64,000 bases of DNA from Siphonodentalium dalli (taxonomy: Eukaryota; Mollusca; Scaphopoda; Gadilida; Siphonodentaliidae). The notes under the pieces are model-generated. The model was not told the origin of the DNA, ran no database searches, and saw only the letters and a program-made list of their open reading frames with translations. A program made the position numbers and the translations under genes. Below, piece by piece: positions 1 to 11,411 of this stretch (the stretch's first letter is position 1; the number at the start of each line of letters is the position of its first letter). The DNA is taken from positions 71,449,319 through 71,513,318 of the forward strand of contig CP136069.1 in assembly GCA_032622095.1 (NCBI GenBank), read 5' to 3'.

Positions 1-326
1 GAACAAATTTGAATAACAATCCCCCAAAGACCCTTTGTACCAAATATGAACCCATTCGGCCCAATGAAACTTGAGAAGAAGTTGTTGTAAGAATTACAGA
101 GTTATGGCCCTGGCTTCGCAACTATTTGACCCAGTGTCCTCATTTGAACAAATCTGAATCAGAGTCACATAGGGAACATCCACACCAAATATGAACCAAT
201 TTGGTCTTACGGTTCCAGAGGAGAAGATGTTCAAAGAATTGTTGACGGACGATTGACGGATGGACGGACGACGGACGATGAGTGATGACTATAGCTCCAC
301 CGGAGACTTCGTCTCAGGTGAGCTAA
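1..326 (+). repeat. Helitron-like repeat, 3' end (partial)
   Basis: Tail of a dispersed repeat entering from the left edge. It carries about two degenerate ~165-bp units sharing phrases such as GAGTTATGGCCCTGG and GAACAAATCTGAATC with the array at 4721-5793, then a GGACGGACGACGGACG tract. It ends in the hairpin GAGAC-TTC-GTCTC followed a few bases later by CTAA. A short hairpin just before CTRR is the Helitron 3' signature, so a non-autonomous Helitron is the best guess. No Rep/helicase coding sequence is present. Confidence 0.5.
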
Positions 327-1350
327 AAACTGCTGATAAGTTTAAGAAAACAACATTTTACTACATTTGATTAAAATTGTTGACTGAAATGGTCATCAGT
401 TGGAAATTTTCCAAACAAAGGGAGAGTATGAGGTTTGAAATTTCCAACACTAGGCAAGCTTGAGGTCAGTCTAGATGCTAGGATTTGTGCAATTTTCAGG
501 TTCAAAATATATTAATATTATCACACCGGGTAGATAGAACCATGGTTTATAAATAGGCTATTAGGCCTGTGAACACTTAGGTCCAAGGATGGAATGAAAT
601 TATGCAAAACCTTTGGTCTGATTCAAGGGTGTTTTGGTTTGATTCAAGGGGTGGTGCACCCCCCCCCCCCCCAACGGAGACCATCTATCCACGTCCCTAC
701 ATACATTATATATATGGAATTTACCCCGTGTGTAATTAGAATTCTAAGAGAACTAGACAGAAAAAATGATAATTTGATTTCAATTCTCAATTCATCCGGC
801 GATACGAAAAACACAAATACTGTCGAATCAGTGCACGGTTTATTCTAATTACAAAGCAGTTTGAATCATTAAGCGTATCATAAATATTCCACGAATAGTT
901 AGCAACTAATATGACTGATGAGCTCTGTCAAATTTCTAATTCCTCAGGCGATGTGAGCGGCCGAATTCCCCACTAATTATTGATTGGAAAATCAAACAAT
1001 GAGAACAATTTTAACCTATCTGTGGTGTAAAGTTTCCAACAAATGTTGTGTGAGGCATGAAATTCCCAACTGTTGAATGGTGTGATCAAAGTGGGGACGT
1101 CCCTGATGGTAAGTTTCGCACCCGGCCTCCCCCATTCCGGTGGAAATTTTTCAAAAGTTAGAGATTTCACGTATGAAATAACAGTAGTTAAGGGTGAGAC
1201 GCACGCGTTAACCAAAATGTCCTGTTATTTCAAAATGGATTTTCTCAAAATATGTCAAATTGATATTTGGTACAACCAGTTATTGTGACCCAATATTCAA
1301 GAACCATCAACTCGTTGGAAATGATAATCCATTTAATATAATTGTATAGC
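327..1350. other. No gene; scraps of dispersed repeats
   Basis: No convincing coding sequence. At 390-460 and 1010-1170 there are TTGGAAATTT-type phrases, and at 600-720 a C14 run followed by GGAGACCATC. The same combination recurs at 25970-26345 and 59810-60030. At 880-977 a ~95-bp segment resembles 8225-8315, and its last 30 bases are identical to 7579-7608. Confidence 0.5.
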
Positions 1351-1598
1351 TTAAAGATGCATTATCCGAATTATCGCTCCCAAATTACTATTTCTTTGGC
1401 TTCGGGGGTAAAAAATATTGGATTTGAGTCGAGAAACCCATCCATCAAAGCTCAGAATGATCAGATATAGATTTTTTAAGTTTGTTATTTCTCGAGATGT
1501 GCAATTATTCGTGGCTAAAAAAAAAACAGTCGCCAAACCGGCGGTCTCGGACAAAATTGCGGACGAAGATGGATAAATCTAAAATCAAGTGGTAATAC

Positions 1599-2129
1599 CA
1601 GGGGGGGGTCGGAAAAAAATTTAAGGCACGTATGGCATTTTTTCCCTTTCGATCATTTTTTGTACCCACCCACCCCCACCGCCAATTTTGTTTCCGTTTT
1701 CGCAGTTTTTTCCGACCATTTTTTTACACCCACCCCCCTTTTAACACTAAAACAGAGATTTGCGGGGGGAAATTCACTGTAAACAGCTGTATATGAATTT
1801 CTGTGCATACTATTTATCATGGATGTTAACATGGACATGTAAATAGGAATGAGTCATTTTGAGGTCATTCGGCCAAAAAAACATGGCTGCCAGCGGCCAT
1901 CTTGGATTTCAAAATTTGCAACAAAATACAACACGATAACAGTTTACAGTTAGAATTACATTATTTCTCTCATTCAAAGTGGGTTTGAAGCCCAACTCAT
2001 TGCCAAAACACTCAAAAACAAGCAGGAATTTTTTTTTTTAGTTGCGGAAAAAATTGCTTGTTGGTGGCTTTGACCACCCACCCACCCCGGCATACGTGCC
2101 GGAATTTTGTTTTTCACCCCCCCCCCCTG
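1599..2129. mobile_element. G-tract-ended MITE, copy A
   Basis: A 531-bp element beginning CAGGGGGGGGTCGG and ending in a C run plus CTG, so the ends are inverted. It is flanked by a 7-bp direct repeat GTAATAC at 1592-1598 and 2130-2136. The near-identical copy at 41313-41863 also has a 7-bp duplication with a different sequence, which confirms the boundaries. CAGGG ends recall hAT elements, but those normally duplicate 8 bp, so the superfamily is left open. Short reading frames in it are not credible. Confidence 0.8.
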
Positions 2130-2185
2130 GTAATACGGCCAAAATTGGTGATACTCAAGTGATATATATACGACCATATTTCGTT

Positions 2186-3842
2186 AAAATGAAAAGTGTC
2201 AATGACACTGTAGCTCAACTTAGGTAGGGGAATAATTTAATGGTCGACAGTAAATGGAGGATAGGAAAGGTGCTAATTGAAATGTCTAAGTAAGACTAGA
2301 TGTACATGTCAATATCAACATTCATAACAGGTTTAATAATGATCGGATCAGGGATGTGGTGTTTATGGTGTACCAAAGGATTTATTGATGCAAAGAGTAA
2401 ATTCTAAAATGGCCACCGGCAGCCATGTTTTTTTCCGAATTACCCCAAAATGACTTGTTCCCATCTACGACCTTTACAAATCTCATAATGATCTGATCAA
2501 AGGTATGACCTGTAGCCTGTGCCAATGGATTTAGTCATGCAAAGAGTAAAATCCAAGATGGCTGCTGGCGGCCATGTTTTTCGGCTGAACGACCCCAAAA
2601 TGACTCGTTTCCCATCTACATGTCATTGTTAACATACATGACACATTTCATGAAGTTCCGACCAAAGCTACGACCTGTAGCCCACACCAAAGGATTTATT
2701 CATGCAAACAGTAAAATCCAATATGGCTGCTGGGGGACATGTTTTTTAGCCAAACGACCCCAAAATGACTCGATCCCATCTACATGTTAATATTAACATC
2801 CATGATAAATATCATGATGATCAGACAAACAGTACGACCTGTAGCCCGTGCCAATGGATTGGATTTTGAAATCCAAGATGGCTGCCAGCGGCCATGTTTT
2901 TTGGCTGTATGACCCCAAAATGACTCCTTCCCATATACATGTCAATATCAATATTCATGGCAAATTTCATAAAGGTCAGACCAAAGGTACGACCGGTAAC
3001 CCGCGCCGAACGACCCCAAAATCACTCGTTCTCATCTACATATCATTGTTAACATCCATGACAAATTTCATGAAGTTCTGACCAAAGCTACAACCTGTAG
3101 CCCGCGCCAAAGAATTTAGTCATGCAAAGAGTAAAATCCAAGATGGCTGCTGGCGGCCATGTTTTTTGGCTGAACGACCCCAAAATCACTCGTTCCCATC
3201 TACATGTCAATATTAACATCCATGACAAATTTCATGATGATCAGACGAACAGCACGACGTGTAGCCCGCGCCAATGGATTGAATATTGAAATCCAAAATG
3301 GCCACCAGCGGCCATGTTTTTTGGCCGAATGACCCCAAAATGACTCGTTCCCATCTACATGTCATTGTTAACATCCATGACAAATTTCATGAAGTTCTGA
3401 CCAAAGCTACAACCTGTAGCCCGCGCCAAAGAATTTAGTCATGCAAAGAGTAAAATCCAAGATGGCTGCTGGCGGCCATGTTTTTTGGCTGAACGACCCC
3501 AAAATCACTCGTTCCCATCTACATGTCAATATTAACATCCATGACAAATTGCATAATGATCAGACGAACAGTACGACATGTAGCCCGCGCCAATGGATTG
3601 AATTTTGAAATCCAAAATGGCCACCAGCGGCCATATTTTTTGGCCGAATGACCCCAAAATCACTCGTTCCCATCTACATGTCAATGTCAACATTCATGAC
3701 AAATTTCATAAAGATCAGACCAAAGGTACGACCTGTAGCCCGCGCCAAAGGATTTAGTCATGCAAAGAGTAAAATCCAAGATGGCTGCTGACGGCCATGT
3801 TTTTTGACCGAACGACCCCACAAAAGTAAGTTGAGCTAAAAA
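2186..3842. repeat. Minisatellite-cored element, ~158-bp units
   Basis: About ten ~158-bp units, each with a phrase like AAGATGGCTGCTGGCGGCCATG, CGACCCCAAAATGACTCGTT and GACCTGTAGCCCGCGCCAA. Units alternate between two types, giving a ~317-bp higher-order period that is nearly exact between about 3136 and 3453. The array is bounded by inverted TAGCTCAACTTA (near 2211) and TAAGTTGAGCTA (near 3827), with the palindrome GTGTCAATGACAC at the left end. It interrupts the MITE at 1351-3999. Related units run in reverse at 23560-23970. Confidence 0.7.
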
Positions 3843-3999
3843 TGTTGATAAATAACACGTTTGATACCATCGTTGACGGTGGTTAGAATTATTGTGTTGC
3901 AATTAATCGAATTTGATAACTAAAGCGTATCTTGAAGAAATGTTTTTTTGTTGTATCTTGATGATATGAGGACCGTCTGGTCGGATTGAGTACCTTTAA

Positions 4000-4720
4000 A
4001 TATTCAAAATTTCGCTGTTTTCGATTCAGGTCCCAAAAACTTGTGTAAAATATATATTATTTTTTTTAAAGTGCAGTTCATTTATGACATTATGACACAA
4101 ATGAAGCTTCCTTTCATGGAGCCAAGACAATAGGATATCTGGTACTGGGATTGTTGCGTTAAATTATTAATTATTCCAGCAGTTCTTGATACGTAAAGGA
4201 ACAAAAAAGAATATTATATTTTCAACCTCTCAAATGTATGAAAATCCATTGTTTAGCTCTACTCTTATATATACAACTGTTCATATTGTATATACATGCA
4301 ATGAAGGTGAATATATGTGAAATTAAATATCTTTCGCCAGATAGATCCAGAGAAATTCAATGTTGAAAATCTCTTGCAATGTTTGCTTGCATGTACTTAT
4401 GCAAAATGCGCATCGGCCATTAACATGTTCAGACTGGAAAATAGATCCAGATTGTTCTGGTAGTTAAATTTCAACCAATATATAGTATCCTAGTTGTTTG
4501 TTTTAGAATAACAGTTGAATAGTTCCCTTTTAAATTTTTAGTCAACTTTAGATTGAAATATACCTACTTGTTGGAAACTTTTCAACCATATATGCTAAAC
4601 GCATGGTCTACACTGGCCCGACATTTATTTCGCCATTTGTTTGTTTGCCAAATGAAAATAGGCTTTGCCAAATTTGTTGAAAAGTTGCCAAATGCTAGAA
4701 CAATAAACATATAACAAAAC
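4000..4720. other. No gene seen; AT-rich spacer
   Basis: AT-rich sequence with no supported coding region. A TTTGTTTGCCAAATGAAAATA-like stretch at 4636-4700 recurs loosely at 7218-7265. Confidence 0.5.
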
Positions 4721-5793
4721 AAACGAGAGGCCGATCGTGATCGGCATATGTTTAACCCATACCTTCAACCATACCGACTCGAAATATCAGCTATCTAGAA
4801 CAGAATATACGATTGTACACATAATGTGGAGATGATTGGAAAGATATATTAGGGGCTTGGTGGCTCTTAGTGAGAAGACGTTTTAAAATTACTATGGAGT
4901 ATTTGAATCCCGGTCACTAAAGGACCTCCATATTAAATATAAGCCTAATAGACATGATGATTACTGCGAAGAAGACATTTTAACAATTAATATAGAGGGA
5001 AAGAATTATGTCTCTGGTTTCACCCCGATTTGACCTGGTGTACATTACTGGATAAATATGAAACACAGTCGTCAAAGGAACCTCCATACAAAAATACCAG
5101 CTAAATAGACCCGATTGTTCTTGCAAAGAATGCATACGGTATTAAGAATTGCTATGGAAGGAAATAGATATGTCCATGGCTCCGCCCCTATTTTACCTGG
5201 TGACCACATTCTAAAGTGTGAATTCTAATCACCAGGGACCATCCATAGCAAATATAAACTAAATAGGCCAGATGGTATAGTTCTTGCGAAGAAGACTTTT
5301 CAAGAAATACTATGGACGGAAAGAGTTATGTCCCTGGGTTCACACCTACTGTATTTGACCTGATTACCCTATTTGAACAAATCTGAATCGCAGTTACAGT
5401 CACACAATGACCCTCCATATTAAATATAAGCTCAAATAAAGCTGATGGTTCTTGCGAAAAAGACGTTTTAAGACAAATTAATGGAAAGAGTTATGTCCCT
5501 GGTAAATCGCACATATTAGACTTGATGACCCTGTTTTATACATATCTGATCCGAGTCACCAAATGATCCTCCATATTAAATAAGCAAAATATACATGATG
5601 GTTCTTGCAAAGAAGACGTTTCAAGAATAACTATAGAGCGAACGAGTTATGTCCCTGACCTTGCCCCTGTTTGATCTAGTAACCTGGTAAATTTCAACAA
5701 ATCTGTACCCCAGTCACACAATGACCATCCATGCTAAATATAGGCTGTATAGAGTGATGCTTCTTGTGTGGACTTCGCCTCATATGAGCTAAC
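4721..5793 (+). repeat. Helitron-like tandem-core repeat
   Basis: The left end carries the hairpin GCCGATC-GT-GATCGGC after AACGAGAG, shared with the elements at 9093 and 22282. The core is about five or six degenerate ~170-bp units with recurrent GATGGTTCTTGCGAAGAAGAC, GAGTTATGTCCCTG and GACCATCCAT phrases. The right end, GGACTTCGCCTCATATGAGCTAAC, resembles the CTAA end at 326. No coding sequence. Confidence 0.55.
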
Positions 5794-6161
5794 AAGTTAC
5801 AGGGAGAGTGGGTAAATATAGGTTATTTATTCACAAACTGACTTTGGACTACGGACAACAGACATGTAGGCAAACATCTGTTCAATCTGCCTCACTCTAT
5901 AGTATGGGTACACAAACAGATATTTGACAGCACAGTCACTGACATTAGGGCATCAGATTAGTAAATTGAAATCATAACATGAAGAATTGTAAAAGGGCTG
6001 CATCATATTCAGATTCACTTACTAGTATACGCTCTCTTCAAGATGTTTCTAACATGATGGGTACAAAAATAAATTGAGAATTTATAGTCTCCAGGCGTTG
6101 GTGACACTTAATACAGATTAGCAATGGTATATATGCAAACACGATAGAGGATGTCATAGTA
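5794..6161. other. No feature seen
   Basis: Spacer between two repeats, with no coding signal or repeat recognised. Confidence 0.4.
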
Positions 6162-6551
6162 TTAACCCTTTACCCAACAGAAGGGCCCTGTGCCAATGCA
6201 TTCTCTTATATATGCGAGTCGACCATAGGTCGCCTCGCATATATAAGAGAATGCATTGGCTTAACACATTAAAAATTGTTAAAGAATGTAAGAAAAAATG
6301 GTAAAAAGTGTTAAAAAAAGATTTTTTAGGCCAATGCATTCTCTTATATATGCGAGGCGACCTATGGTCGACTCGCATATATAAGAGAATGCATTGGCAC
6401 AGGGCATAACTGTAACTATCACAATGTGGTCAAGGAGCCGGTTCCAATGATATCCATATTTGTATGGTTCTATTGAGACAGACCGAAGATATTTTAGGCT
6501 GTTGAAACTTTATTTGGCCGGTTTTGGCCATTTTGTTGGGTAAAGGGTTAA
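6162..6551 (+). mobile_element. TTAA-flanked (piggyBac-like) MITE, copy 1
   Basis: A 382-bp element (6166-6547) between two TTAA tetramers, with inverted ends CCCTTTACCCAACA / TGTTGGGTAAAGGG. TTAA duplication plus CCC-starting inverted ends is the piggyBac pattern. Inside are two 67-bp near-perfect palindromes (6193-6259 and 6331-6397) that are reverse complements of each other, each with 26-bp arms and a tight central loop. Other copies lie at 17670-18053 and, inverted, at 40730-41116. No transposase is present. Confidence 0.8.
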
Positions 6552-7504
6552 GCATAGTGCACATGTATATTGGATAAAATAAGATAAATGAGATAATGTG
6601 GGTAGTGAAACAGTTAGATTAGTTCGTACATTTCTCACACATTCGCAGAGCTTACGTAAGGTTACCATATTTCTTGAGTTCATAAGAGTTTTAAATGTAA
6701 ATAGGCAAGGGTCATTTGTTAAATCAGGAGGTAGAAATCGTCTTCTAAATTATTCATGCAAAGTGCATATCATTAAATAATTCATCACAAATAGCCTCGG
6801 TTTTTTGCATATTTTGCAATATCTTTGATTTATCGATATTCTCTCAAGAACCAATATCGATGGGTAGTCCATGATTTTTGCATCTAAACCTGGCTAATGT
6901 TACTACATCTTTATTTGTTATTGTGTTCAGATAACCCTCGAGACCGAACTCAGATTTTTAAATTCGATAAATGGAGCAATTTCCAATTGTATCGAGAGTG
7001 CAACACGAAACAAAGATGAGTAGCTATGTAAACACCACAACCATGCATAAACACTCCAACGATCAATACTAATGCAATCGCATTAACTACATCTTCATAG
7101 AGATGTTAACTTTTCCTAAAACACATAAGTCAACTGTAATTGTGTAAGCGTGAGACTTTCCTGTAATTAATGGTATTGATCGACTAATATTTTCAAAAAC
7201 ATTATTGAGAAATCTCTTGCCAAAACAAACAAATTGCCAAATGAAAATATTTGTTTACCAAATGTAAATTACTATTGGACAATCTGGCAAGTGTTAGCTC
7301 GATCCCTGAGTATACGGTGTGTTAGGTTGGAATGTTACGACAGTTGGAGATACCAATTAGGAAAATTTAACCCAATATTAGGCAAATGAAATTTATCAAT
7401 GTTGTATATTTGGTCCAGTTGAAGTGTGAGGGGGTAGTAGTACATACAATGTACTTAACTTATAAATGCATTTGACGCCACCTATATTACACGTTATTGC
7501 GTTA
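6552..7504. other. No gene seen
   Basis: AT-rich intergenic sequence. The TTGCCAAATGAAAATA phrase near 7235 repeats that near 4650. Confidence 0.4.
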
Positions 7505-7825
7505 ATGGGTGGCATCAACGTGGACTCGTTCCTAGCGCTCAGCCTCCACTACGCTAAGGTGCAACGTTCCGGCAAGTAGCGATGTGAGCGGCCGAATTCC
7601 CCACTAATAGCGGAAGCGTTACGTCGTGGAGTTGGACGGAGCAGTGAGTGGACTGTCTGAGCCAGGTACGAGACTAGCATCAACGTAGTCCCGTCGCTGG
7701 CTCAGTCTACTCCGCTTACTACTCCGTAACGTTACGCTCCCGACAGTTGACTCATGCTGAGAACGTTACGCCTTAGCGTAGTGAAGGCACAGAGCTAGCG
7801 TCTGGTCTAGCATCAACGCCGCGAA
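7505..7825. repeat. GC-rich imperfect palindromic island
   Basis: CpG- and ACGT-rich block, strongly unlike its AT-rich surroundings. Outer arms at about 7512-7570 and 7765-7820 share an inverted CACTACGCTAAGG core, and inner arms at about 7612-7665 and 7690-7745 share GTCTGAGCCAG / CTGGCTCAGTC. The left half also holds a 30-bp segment (7579-7608) identical to 948-977 and absent from the right half. It is probably a fold-back element. No coding frame is supported. Confidence 0.6.
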
Positions 7826-8749
7826 ACCAACCGGAAATTATAAGTCTAACGTCACCGGAAGTCACGTGGTACTACGAAGATAGGTTACGTCAAGAAAGAG
7901 GTTACCAGAGGGTGGAATTAGTTACGCTATCCCGCACAGCGGGCTAGTATCACTAAATTCACCCACTGGTGACCTCATTATACTTAGGTCTCATTTTCTT
8001 GGAAGTATCTATAGGCACAAATTAACATTTTAATAAATATAATGCATAATCGAGGTGTCTAATGGGTGAACATCACCATCTTCAACAGTACTGTGGAACT
8101 TCAATCTGATCCCAGGCAGGCCATAGCATTTGTCACTAAATTCGCACTCTGGTAGCCTCATTCTGCAAATACACTATTTCAAGGCTTGCTACTGGGGCAG
8201 CTTTAGTCGAAGTTGCACGCATCCTTGTCAATATTCCACGAATAATAACCGCTAATATTAACTAATAAGCTCTGTCAAATTTTCAATTCCACCGGCGACG
8301 TGAGCTGTCGAGTTTACAGTCACTTCAATAGTTCGCTACTGAGAATGAATAGATAAAGTGCGCAGGACATGTATCGATCACCCAAGTGCTGAGATTGCAA
8401 TTATAAAACAAATATAAATCGCGGCATATATCGAAGCGATTCATAAACACCCTGATTGGAGATTTGTCGGTCGTATTCGCGGAAATATTCCGATGTCTCG
8501 ATCGATCGATTTACGGACCATATAACACCTTGTTGCTCCCCAGTGAGACCAAGTTGCCAACAACAAGTTACTAGTAAATGTGATAGGTTACAGTCTCTGA
8601 AATATAACATCAGCACGCACCGGAACAGGGACGCGGAGGTTTGTTGTGCCCCACCTCCCCCAACATTGGCTAAATATTCACACGCTTTTGTTTTAACATA
8701 TATTATTTGTAATATAATTCAAAATAGATGGGGGCACAAGCTTCAAAAC
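7826..8749. other. No gene; one repeat relative
   Basis: 8225-8315 is related to 880-977 (shared ATATTCCACGAATA and AGCTCTGTCAAATTT). The remainder is unassigned, and the overlapping short frames on both strands at 8401-8785 look like chance. Confidence 0.4.
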
Positions 8750-10464
8750 TTAAAGGTACTAAATAATATCAGACGGTCCCCATAGCATGAAGATACAACA
8801 ACAACATTTCTTCAAAATACGCTTTAGTTATCAGAATCGATTAATTGCAACAAAATAATGCTAACCACTGTCAACTATGGTATCAAATTTCACAAAACGT
8901 GTTATTTATCAACATTTTGTTTTCAACGAAATGTGGCCGTATTATCACTTGAGTATCACGAAATTTGGCCGTATTACCACTTGATTTTAGAGTTATCCAT
9001 CTTCATCCGCAATTTCGTCCGAGACGTCCGTTTGAGGACGTTTTTTTTTCTGGGCCACAAATAATTGCACATCTCCAGAAATAACAAACTTCAACGAGAG
9101 GCCGATCACGATCGGCAGATGTTTAACCCATCCCTTGGCGATAGTAAATTGTTAAGATCAGAATCATAATCTTTTAATGTTGAATTATAGAGTATACTGT
9201 TATGATCTAAAGTAGTATATGACAAATGTACATAATAACCAGTAATAACACAAATTATTGGAATGAATGAGTCAATATAGAAGGGTTAATATAACATCTA
9301 AACTCTAGAGCCTCTCACCACTATCATAGTGTGAGCAGTTCTATTCATGTTGTTGCAAATTGCCATGTGAGATATCAAAATAATATAATTATTTATTTAA
9401 TGGAAAAGGTTAAAAGACATGGAATGGGTAAAAGGGGTTAAATCACCTATCTCTGCCCTGTTTGATCCAATGTAGTCCCATCATCCAAGGACTTAGAGAG
9501 CTCCATTGGTCTAGTTAAATAAATTCACCTGGCTAAGTTGTGGTTAAAAAGATAGCTAAATCAAGTTATCCAATAATTCACTGTGTCTCTTATACAGACC
9601 TAACATATGAGGGCTATAAATAACTCTCAAAGCAATAAACTATATTGTCTTTTATCTTGCTCACAGAGAAGCAGGTATTCATTAATTGTAAGTCACTTGG
9701 GTTATAATCTGGATAATTCTTAGTTTAAAAAGGGCCATATCTCTGGTATAACAAATTGGATCTAACCCATATTCAAACTCGTTCTGTATTTTGAGTTGAG
9801 AAACTCACATACCAAATTTGGTTCCTATCAGATGAAAAATGGTTGATTTATCGAAGTAGATGTATGTGTGAATCATATGTCAAAGGACCATAACACCATT
9901 AAAAAAAATCCGATCAAACCCATATTCGAAATCAATCTGTATGTTGGTCTGAGAAACTCATACACAAAATTTGGTTCCAATCAGATAAAAAATGTTTGAG
10001 TTATGGCAGAATTCATTAATTCTAAGTCGAAAAAGGGCCATAACACCATTAAAAAAAATCCGATCAAACCCATATTCGAACTCGATCTGTATTTTGGGCT
10101 GAAAACCCCATATACAAAATTTGGTTTTGATCAGGTAAAAAATGTTTGAGTTATCGCATTACACGTAAAGTGTCTACGGACGGACAGACGGACGGACGGA
10201 CGGACGCACGACGAGTGGTCAATCCGGACAACGACACTATGTTTACCATACATGGTATGGGTAAACATAAAAATCGATATCTGATCACTCTGAGCTTTGA
10301 TGGGTGGGTTCATCGACTCGAATCAAATACATTTTATCCCCGAAGCCAAAGAAATAGTAATTTAGGAGCATTAGTTCATCGACTCGAATCAAATATATAC
10401 CTTTTATCCCCGAAGCCATAGAAATAGTAATTTAGGAGCGTTCATTCGGATATTGCATCTTTAA
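8750..10464. mobile_element. MITE interrupted by a composite element
   Basis: The same MITE family as 53216-53616 in the opposite orientation. The left part is 8750-9092 (TTAAAGGTACT, then CAGACGGTCCCC), and it resumes at 10272 with ATCTGATCACTCTGAGCTTTG, ending GATATTGCATCTTTAA. The 1.18-kb element at 9093-10271 splits it. A ~65-bp segment (TTCATCGACTCGAATC through AATTTAGGAGC) is duplicated in tandem at 10307-10440. Confidence 0.65.
9093..10271. mobile_element. 1.18-kb composite repeat, copy 1
   Basis: The left end carries GCCGATC-AC-GATCGGC, then ATGTTTAACCCATC. The right end finishes in ACCATACATGGTATGGGTAAACAT, so the ends are partly inverted. The core holds about three ~150-bp units (AAAAGGGCCATAACACC, CCATATTCGAACTCGATCTG, CAAATTTGGTT), followed by GGACGGACGGACGGACG. 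A nearly identical copy lies at 22282-23468. There is no transposase. Confidence 0.7.
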
Positions 10465-11411
10465 TGAGCCCATCTCCTGTATACTTTGATACAAACAATA
10501 ATGTTAACAAAGTGGCACAATATGTAAATTATTTACAGCTGCATGTGATGAATATGTGCGAATGACGGCTGGTGGAAGATTGTAAAAAATCAGAGGAAGG
10601 ATGATGTGAGATATGGTGGGGAGCCATCAGTTGGAAATGTCATATCGGACACAACAATAGTTGGAAATTTCAGAACAAAAATAGGTTGAATTTAAATATT
10701 CTGATAGTTTCCAATCAGTATTTAGGACAATGTCACCGCGCCTCTGACCTAGTAGTCGCTTGACATTATAAGCGCGATTGATACCACACCATAACACAAG
10801 CGGCAGGAACTCGATTACACATTGCCAAGATACCATCTATTCCTTTGATTATTGCCACGTACAGAATGATGATCAATGATCAGTGGAAAACTTTTGAATA
10901 TTCCACGCATCAACAAAGTGATAATATCGGCGCGTTCTATAGCCCACAGGGATAGTGGATGCAGAACGAATTATGCATGTTCTAAATCGGGTACGGCATT
11001 CAAAGGTTGCTAAATCAAAGAAGAATATTCGGATATCCTTCCATAAAATTTCATCAGATAAAATGGGAAATTGCAACATGTTGTTCTAAAATATCTGTGG
11101 ATGGGGTAAACACGACTTCAATTAAAATAAGAATATTCCGCTCAGTAAAATCCCATTCTCCCACTGCCTGCATAACGTTTGTTGCTAATTCGGTTATTCG
11201 AAGGTTGGTTCATTTATTCTTTGCTACAAGTTCTGAATGCTAGATACAAAACTTCTATGAACAGAATGATCCCGTGCGTGTAGGCGAAATTAATGGTCGC
11301 GTTAGTCAAGCGACTTTCGTTGGCAACACACTTTACACGATACAGGTACGTGTGCCTAAACCTGGATATTGATCCTGCGGCGAAATAGATAGGTAAAGTC
11401 ATGTAGATATA
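10465..11411. other. No gene seen
   Basis: Unique-looking AT-rich DNA. A TTGGAAATTTCAGAAC phrase near 10660 is a scrap of the TTGGAAATTT repeat. Short minus-strand frames at 10873-11402 show no recognisable domain. Confidence 0.4.

Larger units (their letters stand above)
1351..3999. mobile_element. MITE with two nested insertions
   Basis: This is a copy of a ~400-bp MITE family also seen at 8750, 15440, 53216, 55305 and 60387. The left end begins TTAAAGATGCATTATCCGAA and the right end finishes CGGATTGAGTACCTTTAA. It is expanded to 2.65 kb by the G-tract element at 1599-2129 and the minisatellite element at about 2186-3842. Removing both restores a sequence collinear with the uninterrupted copy at 53216-53616 read in the same direction. 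It has no coding capacity. Confidence 0.7.

Noticed and set aside
948-977. GCGGCCGAATTC looks like a NotI/EcoRI cloning linker
   Set aside because: It is embedded in a dispersed repeat whose relative near 8290 has GTGAGCTGTCGAGTTT at the same place, so it is genomic repeat sequence and not vector.
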